A stretch of 54,985 bases of DNA from Hyphomicrobiales bacterium. Its GTDB lineage: Bacteria; Pseudomonadota; Alphaproteobacteria; Rhizobiales; Rhizobiaceae. This document shows positions 9,143-17,664 of the stretch, piece by piece. The notes beneath the pieces were generated by a model. That model did not search any database. It had not been told where the DNA came from and saw nothing but the letters and a program-made list of their open reading frames with translations. Location of the stretch: assembly GCA_900472925.1 (NCBI GenBank), contig UCJU01000040.1:1-54985 (forward strand), read 5' to 3'. The position numbers and the translations under genes were made by a program. Each line of letters begins with the position of its first letter. Within the stretch, counting starts at the first letter, position 1.

Positions 9143-10426
9143 ATGCGCTTCAAGCGGATTTTGTATGCTACCTTCCTGACATTGACGATGTCGGTCTCGG
9201 CCCATTCCGAAACATTGGTGAGCGACAAATACATTGCACTTATGCGTCATGGCGTACGGCCGCAGACCAGCAGCAAGGAACTTGCGCAAATGTCTGCCAA
9301 ACAGTGGCCGATATGGGATGCGCAGGACGGGCAGCTGACGCCGCATGGGGCCAAGGCAGCCGCTCAGCTGGCCAAGTGGGAAGTCGGCATGCTGGCGGCA
9401 AAAGGTCTTGTTCCTTCAAGCGGATGTCCTGCGCCGGATACGGTCTTTGGCTGGGCCAACAGCACGGTTCAACGCACCATCGACACCGGCAATGTGATCC
9501 TTTCCACGATGTTTGAAGGGTGCGGGCTCAAAGTCGGCTCCTTCAAGGGAAATGGTCCAGACCCGCTTTATGAGGCGTCCTCGACGACGCTCGGCGCAAT
9601 TGACGTTGAAAAGGCAAAGGCCGCTATTCTGCATGCCGCTGGCGGCAGCTTCGACGGCATGAAGGAAAAGGCCGCACCGTTGATGAAAGAGATGGACGCG
9701 ATCCTGGGCTGCGACGGGGCCGACAGCATTTGTTCGCTCCAGAGCCGCTCGTGGACGCTCGACGTCAAGGCCGCCAAGAATGACAAGCCAGCGAGCGTTT
9801 CCGTCAAAGGGCCGCTTGCCGACGTCGGCACCGCCGTTCAGGTTTTTCTGCTGCAATATGCCAATGGCTTTCCGCCCGATCAGGTCGCTTTCGGCAAGGC
9901 TTCTAAGGCGGATGACATCATCCGACTGTCCGCTCTGCGTCAGATGAAATACGATGTCGGCAACCGCGTGCCCTATCTGGCTCAGCGCGACGCGTCGAAC
10001 TTCCTGAACCAGATTTTGCTGTCGCTCGATACGAAGCCCTCCAGGGATGGCCCCCCGGACGCAAAATTCCTGTTGTTCATGGGCAGCGATACCCAGCAGG
10101 CAGAAATCGCAACGCTGCTCGGCATTCATTGGAAAATCCCGCCCTATCTGGACGATGAGACACCGCCAACCGGGGCTTTGACCTTCGAGCGGCTGCACGA
10201 CGCAACAGGCAAAGCCTATGTTCGCATGGGCTTCGTTGCACCATCTCTCGACCAGATTCGAAATGCCTCTGTGATCAATGATCAATCACCGCCCCTTCAG
10301 GCAGCCATCGCCATGCCCGGATGCGAAAGCGACGAGAACGATGGAGCGTGCCCGCTTGACCGTTTTCTGGAGCTAGCCGGTGCACAGATCGACAAGAGTG
10401 CCGTTGCACCCAATGTCTATCATTGA
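9143..10426 (+). CDS. Periplasmic histidine-type (acid) phosphatase-like protein with altered catalytic motifs
   Basis: A 427-residue protein of the phytase / glucose-1-phosphatase branch of the histidine phosphatases, with an N-terminal signal peptide (about 1-22). The phosphohistidine loop is present as MRHGVRPQT (His36), but the family motif RHGxRxP is changed at its last position, where Gln replaces Pro. The second motif, normally GHDTN, reads GSDTQ (Ser315-Asp316), so the phosphate-contacting His is missing while the proton-donor Asp remains. Activity could be reduced or substrate choice changed. AGGA lies 7 nt before the ATG. Its 71-bp distance from the upstream gene leaves operon membership open. 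Confidence 0.82.
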   Translation: MRFKRILYATFLTLTMSVSAHSETLVSDKYIALMRHGVRPQTSSKELAQMSAKQWPIWDAQDGQLTPHGAKAAAQLAKWEVGMLAAKGLVPSSGCPAPDTVFGWANSTVQRTIDTGNVILSTMFEGCGLKVGSFKGNGPDPLYEASSTTLGAIDVEKAKAAILHAAGGSFDGMKEKAAPLMKEMDAILGCDGADSICSLQSRSWTLDVKAAKNDKPASVSVKGPLADVGTAVQVFLLQYANGFPPDQVAFGKASKADDIIRLSALRQMKYDVGNRVPYLAQRDASNFLNQILLSLDTKPSRDGPPDAKFLLFMGSDTQQAEIATLLGIHWKIPPYLDDETPPTGALTFERLHDATGKAYVRMGFVAPSLDQIRNASVINDQSPPLQAAIAMPGCESDENDGACPLDRFLELAGAQIDKSAVAPNVYH

Positions 10427-10432
10427 GGGCAA

Positions 10433-11161
10433 TCAGCCGAGCAGATTGCCAAACCGCACCGAATAAATCCGGTCGCGCCCCAGCAGATGTGCAACCAGCG
10501 CCGAGTGATCGAAAAGGCCTTTCATCGCCTTATGCCGCAGATCAAGACCACCGCTCAACACGCCGAAGGCGGGCATCAGCATGCGGGTGCCATCGGTGGC
10601 GAAACAGGGGCGGCGCACCGATTTATCGCGGCGTCGCACCGTGGCGGCGGGGTGGAGGTGTCCGGCGATTTCGCCTGACGATGCGCCCGCTTTTGGTTCG
10701 TGGCGGAAGACGAGATTGCCGTATAACATTTCATCTGACGACGAGCCCGGCAAATCAACGGTGCCATCGGGATCGTGGTTGCCGTTGATCCATATCCATT
10801 CGCGCCCCCTAGCCATCTCCTTGATGAGGTCGCGTAAGGGTAGCGGCAGGTGCTGCGAGCCGATGCGATCATGGAAGTTATCGCCAAGGCTGACGACGAT
10901 TTTCGGGTCGTAGCGGGTGATCAGCGAGGAAAGGATTTTGAGGGTGGCGATGGTGTCATAGGGTGGCAAAAGGCGGCCCCGGCGGGCAAATGCCGCGCCT
11001 TTTTCAAGGTGCAAATCCGATACGACCAGCAGCGACAGATCCGGCAGATAGAGTCCGCCCAGCGGATCGCACCAGCCAGCAACGCCGTTGATGGCGGTTT
11101 CCGAGCCGAGGCATTCGAAGCCGGTGGCAAATTTGTCGCTCAGGGCAAGTCGGCTCAGCAC
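10433..11161 (-). CDS. pdeM: Ligase-associated DNA damage response metallophosphoesterase PdeM
   Basis: A 242-residue calcineurin-like phosphoesterase of the PdeM type. The dinuclear metal motifs are in order: VSDLHLEKG, SLGDNFHDR, INGNHDPDG and AGHLHPA. In this family the gene travels with an Lhr-like helicase, and often with an ATP-dependent ligase and an exonuclease, in a proposed DNA repair module. Here the helicase gene lies 22 bp upstream on the same strand, so the two form an operon. The start is GTG at 11161, with AGGAAG 11 nt upstream, a slightly long spacing. It converges with the phosphatase gene, leaving only 6 bp between the stops. Confidence 0.88.
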   Translation of the reverse strand: MLSRLALSDKFATGFECLGSETAINGVAGWCDPLGGLYLPDLSLLVVSDLHLEKGAAFARRGRLLPPYDTIATLKILSSLITRYDPKIVVSLGDNFHDRIGSQHLPLPLRDLIKEMARGREWIWINGNHDPDGTVDLPGSSSDEMLYGNLVFRHEPKAGASSGEIAGHLHPAATVRRRDKSVRRPCFATDGTRMLMPAFGVLSGGLDLRHKAMKGLFDHSALVAHLLGRDRIYSVRFGNLLG

Positions 11162-11183
11162 GTTTGCGGTTACTTCCTCGTAT

Positions 11184-13703
11184 TTACGACATCGCGTCAG
11201 CGATCAGTTCGTCGGCAGCTTCGGCCAGCACATCGTCCAGAGCTTGGCCCGGCACCGTTTCGCGGCCGATTTCCATCATGACCGGCACGGCCAGCGGCGA
11301 AACATGCTCCAGAGCGCAATGGGTGGTGTGGCCCTTGATTCGCCTTAGCATATCGCCAAGACGGCCAATGTCCAAAAGTCCGGCTGCGGCATCGCGACGC
11401 GTGGCCTCCAGCAGGATGTGATCGGGCTCATGGCTGCGAAGAACGTCATAAATAAGATCGGCTGACACCGTGACCTGCCGCCCGGTCTTTTCCTTACCGG
11501 GATGGCGGCGCTCGATGAGGCCTGAGATGATCGCGCAGTTGCGGAAGGTGCGCTTGAGCATGAAGGATTCGTCCAGCCACGCTTCCAGATCGTCCCCCAG
11601 CATATCCTCATCCAGAAGGTCCGGCAGCGACAGGCGGTCCGATTGCAGGCGGCGGCCAATGTCTTCCAGAGCCCAGATGGCGAGCGAATAATCTGTGGCG
11701 ACGAAGCCCATGGGCTTTGCCCCTGCCCGCTCCAGCCGCCGGGTTAGCAGCATGCCGAGCGTCTGGTGTGCCAAGCGGCCCTCGAACGGGTACATGACCA
11801 TGAAGAAGCGCCTGCGAAAGGGGAAGGTTTCGACCAGCAACTCGTCCCGCTTGGGGATAATCGACTTCTCTTTCTGGATTTCCAGCCAGTCGCGCACCTG
11901 ATCCGGCAAGGCATGCCAGCGGGCGGGATCGGCCAGCATGGAGCGCACCTGGTCTGCAAGGTACGTCGACAGCGGAAACTTGCCGCCTGCATAGGACGGG
12001 ATTTTCGGGTCCATCGAAAAGGCTTGGCTGACGAGACATTCGCTTTCGCGGATGCCTTCGAAGCGCAGAACCTTGCCAGCGAAGAGAAACGTATCGCCTT
12101 GGACCAGTTGTTCGAGGAAATGCTCCTCGACCTTGCCGAGCGTCATGCCGCCGCGACCGATGGTCCCCTTGGCATTGCGCTTGACCATGCGGACATTCAG
12201 TTCCGCAGCCTCAACGATTGTGCCGAGGTTTAGGCGGTATTGCATGGCGACCTGCGGGTTGGAGACGCGCCACAGGCCATCGTTCGTCTGGCGGATGCGG
12301 GCGTAGCGCTCGTATGTGCGCAGGGCATAGCCGCCGGTCGCGGTAAAATCCACGATGCGGTCGAAAGTTTCGCGCGGCAGGTTGGCGTAAGGGGATGCTG
12401 TGGTGACTTCGCGGTAAAGCTCGTCCGCATCGAAGGGTTCGGCGCAGGCCATGCCGAGCACGTGCTGGGCCAGCACATCCAGCGCGCCCTCGGCAATCGG
12501 TGGTGTGTCCTGCGCGCCGACATAATTTGCATCGAGTGCCGCGCGACACTCCATGACCTCGAAACGGTTGGCGGGCACGAGGATGGCCTTGGAGGGCTCA
12601 TCCATACGGTGATTAGCCCGACCGATGCGCTGGGCAAGGCGGCTTGCCCCCTTGGGTGCGCCGACATGCACGACGAGATCGACATCGCCCCAGTCTATGC
12701 CGAGATCGAGCGTGGAGGTGGCAACGACGGCGCGCAGCTTGTTGTCGGCCATGGCCGCTTCCACCCGGCGCCGCTGGCCCGCATCCAGCGAACCGTGATG
12801 CAGGGCAATCGGCAGATTGTCGTCGTTGATCGTCCAGAGTTCCTGAAAGATGCGTTCTGCCTGAGAGCGGGTATTGACGAAGATCAGCGTCGTCTTGTGG
12901 TTTTTCAGCGCCGGGTAAAGGTCTTGCATGGCATAGCGGGCCGAATGGCCCGACCACGGAATACGCTCTTCGGTGCCGAGAATGGCGATATCTGGCTTTG
13001 CCCCGCCATCGACAGTGATGAGACCGGCGGTGGGCTCACCCTGCGCCTGCGGGCTGAGATAGCGCTGCAAATCCATCGGGTCGGCCACCGTTGCCGAAAG
13101 GCCGATGGTGCGCATGGCGGGTGCATGTTTGCGCACGCGGGCAAGTGCCAGCGACAAAAGATGGCCGCGCTTGGAGGTGACGAGCGAGTGCAGCTCGTCC
13201 AGCACCACATATTTCAGGTCCTTGAAAAAGCGTTCGGCTTCCTTGTTTGCGAGCAGCAGCGACACCTGTTCCGGGGTCGTCAGCAAAATGTCGGGCGGCT
13301 TTTGCTTTTGGCGCTGGCGCTTGGCCTGTGGCGTATCGCCAGTGCGGGTTTCCACCGAAATGGGCAGGCCCATTTCCGACACAGGTTTCATCAGGTTTCG
13401 CTCGATATCGACGGCCAGCGCTTTCAGCGGCGAGATATAGAGCGTGTGGACGCCGACGAAGGCAGAGCCCGGCGGCACCTTGCCGCGTTCTGCCAGATCA
13501 GTCAGCGATGCCATGAAACCGCCCAGCGTCTTGCCCGCTCCTGTCGGCGCGATCAGCAACATGTTCTCGCCAGCGCGGGCGCGGGCCGACAATTCCAACT
13601 GATGGGCACGCGGGCTCCAGCCCTTTTCGCCAAACCATTTCTGGAAGGATAAGGGCAAGGTACCGACATCGACGCCGGAGATGGGGGGCTCTGTGTGTTT
13701 CAC
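11184..13703 (-). CDS. Ligase-associated DNA damage response DEXH-box helicase (Lhr-like)
   Basis: About 839 residues of a superfamily 2 Lhr-type helicase. Motif I is APTGAGKT, motif II VLDELHS, motif III GLSATV and motif VI QRIGRANHR. They are followed by the winged-helix and Lhr-core C-terminal regions. It is predicted to unwind or remodel DNA during repair together with PdeM. Two GTG starts are possible: 13703 (M-KHTEPP) and 13724. Neither has a good Shine-Dalgarno sequence. The downstream one is chosen because a perfect 10-bp inverted repeat covers 13695-13724. The ligase and exonuclease partners of the module are not in the neighbourhood. Confidence 0.9.
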   Translation of the reverse strand: MKHTEPPISGVDVGTLPLSFQKWFGEKGWSPRAHQLELSARARAGENMLLIAPTGAGKTLGGFMASLTDLAERGKVPPGSAFVGVHTLYISPLKALAVDIERNLMKPVSEMGLPISVETRTGDTPQAKRQRQKQKPPDILLTTPEQVSLLLANKEAERFFKDLKYVVLDELHSLVTSKRGHLLSLALARVRKHAPAMRTIGLSATVADPMDLQRYLSPQAQGEPTAGLITVDGGAKPDIAILGTEERIPWSGHSARYAMQDLYPALKNHKTTLIFVNTRSQAERIFQELWTINDDNLPIALHHGSLDAGQRRRVEAAMADNKLRAVVATSTLDLGIDWGDVDLVVHVGAPKGASRLAQRIGRANHRMDEPSKAILVPANRFEVMECRAALDANYVGAQDTPPIAEGALDVLAQHVLGMACAEPFDADELYREVTTASPYANLPRETFDRIVDFTATGGYALRTYERYARIRQTNDGLWRVSNPQVAMQYRLNLGTIVEAAELNVRMVKRNAKGTIGRGGMTLGKVEEHFLEQLVQGDTFLFAGKVLRFEGIRESECLVSQAFSMDPKIPSYAGGKFPLSTYLADQVRSMLADPARWHALPDQVRDWLEIQKEKSIIPKRDELLVETFPFRRRFFMVMYPFEGRLAHQTLGMLLTRRLERAGAKPMGFVATDYSLAIWALEDIGRRLQSDRLSLPDLLDEDMLGDDLEAWLDESFMLKRTFRNCAIISGLIERRHPGKEKTGRQVTVSADLIYDVLRSHEPDHILLEATRRDAAAGLLDIGRLGDMLRRIKGHTTHCALEHVSPLAVPVMMEIGRETVPGQALDDVLAEAADELIADAMS

Positions 13704-13724
13704 TGCTCTAAAGTAGTGAAACAC
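13695..13724. promoter_or_regulatory. Perfect inverted repeat across the helicase start
   Basis: Arms GTGTTTCACT (13695-13704) and AGTGAAACAC (13715-13724) flank a 10-nt spacer. The spacer adds CT/AG pairing across one mismatch, leaving a 4-nt CTAA loop. It covers both candidate GTG starts, so it may be an operator or a translation-masking hairpin. Confidence 0.5.
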
Positions 13725-13748
13725 GGGCGAAAAAGAAGGGCTTAGAGA

Positions 13749-14387
13749 TCAGCGCACGACGATATAGCGATCCGAGCGGTGATTGATGGCGAGAAAGATG
13801 TTCAACACGAAGGCGCCGACGATGGAGTAGAGCACCGTTTCAGGGTTGATGACGGCGAAGGCGGCGATCATGACGCAGCTATCGAAGGCAAGCTGGATGA
13901 GACCGGCGCGGATGCCGAAACGATCCTGAATATAGATGGCGAGGATGCCGATGCCGCCGAGGCTGGCGCGGTGGCGGTAGAGCGCCAAAAGGCCGTAGCC
14001 AAGGAGTAACCCGCCAAGCAGCGCGGCCCAGAGCGGATTGATGCTTTCCACCACCATCCAGCGGCTTTCCAGTTCCGTCAGCACAGAGACGAGACCGATG
14101 GCGATGAAGGTTTTGAGCGAAAAGGCAAGGCCCAGGCGACGGAAGGACAGGTAGTAGAAGGGCAGATTGACGAGAAAGAACAGCAGACCGAAGCTGATGC
14201 CGAAGGCGTAATGCAGGAGAAACGCCACACCCGCCGTGCCACCGGTGAGAAGACCCACCTTGGCAAGAAGATAAAAGCCGAGCGCCGAGACGATACTGCC
14301 AGTGACGATGCCCTGAATGTCTTCCACCGGCGCATGTTTTGCTGGATCGGCACTCCACATGCCATAAACGCTTCTCGTGAATGCCAT
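13749..14387 (-). CDS. YitT family membrane protein
   Basis: A 212-residue integral membrane protein with about five to six hydrophobic segments, matching the YitT (DUF161) core without the DUF2179 tail of Bacillus members. Its start region (IVTGSIVSALGFYLLAKVGLLTGGTAGVAFLL) includes the family-typical GGTAG turn. Function in this family is poorly defined; a transport or membrane-homeostasis role is only suggested. The ATG at 14387 has a weak GGGG upstream. It lies 45 bp upstream of the helicase gene on the same strand and could be co-transcribed with it. Confidence 0.8.
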   Translation of the reverse strand: MAFTRSVYGMWSADPAKHAPVEDIQGIVTGSIVSALGFYLLAKVGLLTGGTAGVAFLLHYAFGISFGLLFFLVNLPFYYLSFRRLGLAFSLKTFIAIGLVSVLTELESRWMVVESINPLWAALLGGLLLGYGLLALYRHRASLGGIGILAIYIQDRFGIRAGLIQLAFDSCVMIAAFAVINPETVLYSIVGAFVLNIFLAINHRSDRYIVVR

Positions 14388-14436
14388 GCGCGCTACCCCG
14401 AAATGGAACTGTCAATGCTGTGTGAAAGTGCTTCGC

Positions 14437-14466
14437 AGCGCTCCGCATCTTCAGGAACGGAGCGCT
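14437..14466. repeat. 9-bp stem inverted repeat between the methyltransferase and YitT genes
   Basis: AGCGCTCCG (14437-14445) and CGGAGCGCT (14458-14466) are perfect arms with a 12-nt loop, 95 nt after the methyltransferase stop. There is no U-run on the minus strand. It could be a processing or termination site, or an operator before yitT. Confidence 0.4.
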
Positions 14467-14560
14467 CAATATCGCCTAGTTTGCACCGCAAGAGGCCACG
14501 TTTCAATATCGATATGTAAGCAAGGCTGACCTATCGATAAAAAGGCAAGAAACGAAAAGA

Positions 14561-15505
14561 TCACTCGGCTTTTCTAGCAAGAAACAGAATGCCGGACAGG
14601 GGTTTTCCGGCATCCTTGCGAATGGTCGTTTTGCGGGTTTCCAACACGTGCAGGCCGGAAGCCTCCAGGAGTGAGCGAACGTAGGCTTCCGAATGGGCAT
14701 AACGCAGCGACGGCTGGAGGACGAAGCCTTCCTCATTTCCCGCATCTTCCACCGAAAAGGCGAAGGTTCCGCCCGGTGCAAGCAACGCCAGGACGAGCGG
14801 CATGACGGTTTCCAGACTGCCGAGATACATCATCACATCTGCGGCTGCGACCAGATCGGCGCGGCGGTGGGCCAAATCACCGGCAAAGAGGCCGGATGTT
14901 GCCGCCGGGAGCGAAAGATCGGCTTGGGCCAGATGGTGGTAAATGGCTTTCTCTTCAGCCTTGGCCAGCATATTGGTGGAAATATCGAAGCCTTCGAGCC
15001 GTTGCGTCCAGTCGCGGATTTCGAGACCCAGCAGACCAGTACCGCAGCCGATATCGACGGTGCAGGTGAACTGGCCAGAGGCTGGTCTTGCTGTTTCGAT
15101 CAGTGCGGCCAGTTTCTGCGGGACGCTGTATTCCAGCTTCTCGACCAGCGAGGTTTCAAAACGGTCGGCGTAATCATCGAACAGGCCCTCGATATAGGCG
15201 CTTGGTGGCTGTTCCGGGGTCTCGGCAGCGCCCAGAACCGCGAGCTTCAGCGGCGCTGCGAAAATGCCCTCGGGATCAAGACGATCAACGGTCTCATAGG
15301 CCGTAATTGCCTTTTCCCTCTGCCCCGCCTTATCGCAATAATCCCCCAGCTGAACCCAGCCTGCGGCCCATGATGGGGTGAGTTCCAGCGCCTGCTCCAT
15401 CAATTCGGCAGCGGCGGCGTGATCTGCGCTTTCCGCCAGCATTCGGGCGTAATCGGCGCGCCGGTCTGCGATGGCATCGCCGGACGAAAACTGGTGTGGG
15501 GCCAT
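14561..15505 (-). CDS. SAM-dependent methyltransferase with N-terminal TPR region
   Basis: A 314-residue predicted methyltransferase. The N-terminal third (about 15-95) reads as TPR-like helices (ADHAAAAELMEQALELTPSW, KAITAYETVDRLDP). It is followed by a class I Rossmann methyltransferase with SAM-binding motif I VDIGCGTGLLGLEI (about residue 170), an acidic post-I region (EGFDISTNML) and a LAPGGTFAFSVE strand. Such TPR-methyltransferase fusions are common in rhizobia; the substrate is unknown. The ATG at 15505 has AGGAAAG upstream. Transcribed alone, divergent from the DUF6460 gene. Confidence 0.8.
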   Translation of the reverse strand: MAPHQFSSGDAIADRRADYARMLAESADHAAAAELMEQALELTPSWAAGWVQLGDYCDKAGQREKAITAYETVDRLDPEGIFAAPLKLAVLGAAETPEQPPSAYIEGLFDDYADRFETSLVEKLEYSVPQKLAALIETARPASGQFTCTVDIGCGTGLLGLEIRDWTQRLEGFDISTNMLAKAEEKAIYHHLAQADLSLPAATSGLFAGDLAHRRADLVAAADVMMYLGSLETVMPLVLALLAPGGTFAFSVEDAGNEEGFVLQPSLRYAHSEAYVRSLLEASGLHVLETRKTTIRKDAGKPLSGILFLARKAE

Positions 15506-15663
15506 GCACGCTTTCCTGAAAGAGGTGGGCTGTCTTTCATCAGGCCATAAAAAAACTCAAGTCCTATTTCATGGCAGCGGCCAATATGGCGCTGATAATG
15601 CGTCAACGCTTGCATAGAGGCACCACGCTTTCTATGTCTTGGCTGAATTTAGGAGAAATGCTG

Positions 15664-15930
15664 ATGGCCGGTGAGGTCGATAAGGTGCTGGGTGATAGTG
15701 TCGCGCGGACAATCGTCAAATTGCTTGTCGTGTCGCTGATCGTTGGCTTCGTCATGGCCGTCTTCGGCCTGACACCGTGGAACATCATCTATGGGGTCAG
15801 AAATTTCGTCCTCGACCTCTGGCACAGCGGCTTCCGCGCTCTGGGCAGCATTGGCGACTATCTGCTGGCGGGCGCCGTCATCGTCGTGCCTGTCTTCATC
15901 ATCCTTCGCCTGTTGAGCTTCCGCCGCTGA
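15664..15930 (+). CDS. DUF6460-like small membrane protein
   Basis: An 88-residue protein with two strong hydrophobic segments (about 16-35 and 62-83) and a conserved-looking middle, FGLTPWNIIYGVRN. It resembles the alphaproteobacterial DUF6460 family of unknown function. The ATG at 15664 is chosen over 15658 because AGGAG lies 8 nt upstream of it and only 2 nt from the earlier codon. The next gene begins one base after the stop, so the two are probably co-translated. Confidence 0.75.
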   Translation: MAGEVDKVLGDSVARTIVKLLVVSLIVGFVMAVFGLTPWNIIYGVRNFVLDLWHSGFRALGSIGDYLLAGAVIVVPVFIILRLLSFRR

Positions 15931-15931
15931 T

Positions 15932-16429
15932 ATGACCCAAAATTCCCTGCTTAGCTTTTCACGGCGCGGCTTCGTGCTGGTCTCCGCCAGTGCCGCGCTT
16001 TCCGCCTGCGTTTCCAGACCCACCAACAAGGGTGTGGCCTCCGGCACGCGCGATGAAACTGCCGCCGCGCTTCCCATGGTCAACGAGCTTCGCCGTTCCA
16101 AAGGACTACCGGCGCTATCCGCCAACAGCGCGGCGCAACAGGCTGCCGCCTTTCAGGCCAACCGCATGGTGAAAGCGCAGAAAATGGCGCACCTCATAGG
16201 CCTCACCGACAGTTTCCTTATTCGCATGAAGGACGGCGGCGTGCCGCTGCCTGCGGCTGAAAACGTCGCCGCGGGGCAGGATACGGTCGAACGCGTGGTA
16301 AAGGCGTGGATCACGTCTCCGCACCATCTGGAGAATATGCTGGGCAATTATGGCGGTCTGGGTGTCGCGGTTGCTTATGATGCGGCGGCGAAGAACAGGC
16401 CTTATTGGGCAATGGTGCTGTGTCGGTGA
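15932..16429 (+). CDS. CAP/SCP-domain lipoprotein
   Basis: A 165-residue exported protein with a CAP (SCP/PR-1) domain like YkwD. The N-terminus carries both a twin-arginine stretch (SRRGFVLVS, Arg11-Arg12) and a lipobox LSAC with Cys26, so Tat export followed by lipidation is plausible. The domain shows NELRRSKGLPALS near 51 and the C-terminal WITSPHHLENMLGNYGGLGVAV, including the His typical of the CAP cleft. Role in the envelope is unknown. It follows the DUF6460 gene with one base between. Confidence 0.82.
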   Translation: MTQNSLLSFSRRGFVLVSASAALSACVSRPTNKGVASGTRDETAAALPMVNELRRSKGLPALSANSAAQQAAAFQANRMVKAQKMAHLIGLTDSFLIRMKDGGVPLPAAENVAAGQDTVERVVKAWITSPHHLENMLGNYGGLGVAVAYDAAAKNRPYWAMVLCR

Positions 16430-16457
16430 TGGGATTGCGTTTCTTCAACGCATTCCT

Positions 16458-16543
16458 CGTCATCCCCGGGCTCGTCTCAGCACCTGCTACCTCTCATTTT
16501 TAGAGGCGTGATTGAATCCTAGGGACAAGCCCCTAGGATGACG
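16458..16543. repeat. Dispersed palindromic intergenic repeat
   Basis: Outer arms start CGTCATCC (16458) and end GGATGACG (16543). The right half contains a perfect inner hairpin, ATCCTAGGG (16516-16524) / CCCTAGGAT (16531-16539). The CGTCATCC...GGGCTNGTC composition is that of the abundant small palindromic repeats found between genes in Rhizobiaceae. It sits between the convergent CAP and pyrD genes. Confidence 0.65.
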
Positions 16544-16572
16544 GAGGACAGCTGGGAGCCTCGAATTATCCG

Positions 16573-17664
16573 TTAGATCGTGCGCTCCGCCCAGCGGTCT
16601 ACCGCGCTATCGCGCAACTCCCTGATATTCCCAACCCGCTCCCTCTCCACCAGTGTGGAAAGCCCGCGCACGATGCGGCCCGGCAGAGCGGGCCCCTCAT
16701 AAACCATGCAGGAATAGAGCTGCACGAGGTCGGCACCGGCGCGGATTTTTTCCAGAGCAGTTTCCGCCGATGACACGCCACCGACGCCGATGATGGGCAG
16801 AGCGGGGCCGACGCGTTTGCGCATTTTGGCGAGAACGGTGGTGGAGAGATCGAAGAGTGGCTTGCCGGAGAGGCCACCGGCTTCGTGATTGTTGGGGCCG
16901 GGGCGCAGGCCAACGCGCGACAGCGTCGTGTTGGAGACGATGAGGCCATCGAGATTATGGGCCAGCACTTCGGCGGCGATATCGTCCAGCCCCTCCTCTG
17001 TCAGATCGGGTGCGATCTTGAGGAACACGGGAATGGGGCGGTTAAGCTTTTGCGCCTCGGCATCGCGCGTTTCCAGAACAGCCCTCAGCAGCGCGGACAG
17101 GCTGTCGCGTGCCTGCAAATCGCGCAGGCCCGGCGTGTTGGGTGAAGAGATGTTGGCGGTGAAATAGGAGGCGACGGAGGCGAAGGTTTCGATGCCCTTC
17201 ACGTAATCGGCGATACGATCTTCGCTATCCTTGTTGGCACCGATATTGACGCCGACGAGACCGCGCAGACCGGCAGCGATGAGGCGCGCGAGTGCTGCCG
17301 CATGGCCTTCATTGTTGAAGCCAAGGCGGTTGATGACAGCGTCGTTTTCCACGAGGCGGAAGATGCGGGGTTTCGGGTTGCCTGATTGCGGGCGCGGCGT
17401 GACGGTGCCGATCTCGGTGAAGCCGAATCCGAGCTTCAGCAGTGGGCCGGGCACTTCCGCGTTCTTATCATAGCCCGCTGCCATGCCGAGTGGGTTTGGG
17501 AAGACGAGGCCAGCGACCGTCTGTTGCAGGCGCGGATCATGCGGCACCATGCAGGTCGGGATGAAGCCTGAGCGCAATGCGGCAATCGACATGCCGTGGG
17601 CCACTTCCGGGTCCATCAGGAACAGGCCATGTCGACCGATCGAGGAAAAAATTCCGCTCATCAT
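16573..17664 (-). CDS. pyrD: Dihydroorotate dehydrogenase (quinone), class 2
   Basis: A 363-residue membrane-associated flavoprotein of pyrimidine synthesis that oxidises dihydroorotate to orotate with quinone as acceptor. The FMN and substrate motifs are visible: NPLGMAAGYDKNAEV, IGTVTPRPQSGNPKPRIFRL, the NISSPNTPGLRDLQ segment with the class 2 catalytic Ser, VSNTT, and GVGGVSSAETALEKI. An N-terminal amphipathic helical region (about 1-40) for the membrane is present. The ATG at 17664 overlaps the upstream DUF952 stop by four bases (ATGA), implying translational coupling. Confidence 0.95.
   Translation of the reverse strand: MMSGIFSSIGRHGLFLMDPEVAHGMSIAALRSGFIPTCMVPHDPRLQQTVAGLVFPNPLGMAAGYDKNAEVPGPLLKLGFGFTEIGTVTPRPQSGNPKPRIFRLVENDAVINRLGFNNEGHAAALARLIAAGLRGLVGVNIGANKDSEDRIADYVKGIETFASVASYFTANISSPNTPGLRDLQARDSLSALLRAVLETRDAEAQKLNRPIPVFLKIAPDLTEEGLDDIAAEVLAHNLDGLIVSNTTLSRVGLRPGPNNHEAGGLSGKPLFDLSTTVLAKMRKRVGPALPIIGVGGVSSAETALEKIRAGADLVQLYSCMVYEGPALPGRIVRGLSTLVERERVGNIRELRDSAVDRWAERTI

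Noticed and set aside
12240..13652. 470-codon open frame antisense to the helicase
   Set aside because: All helicase motifs are on the other strand; this frame has no recognisable domain.
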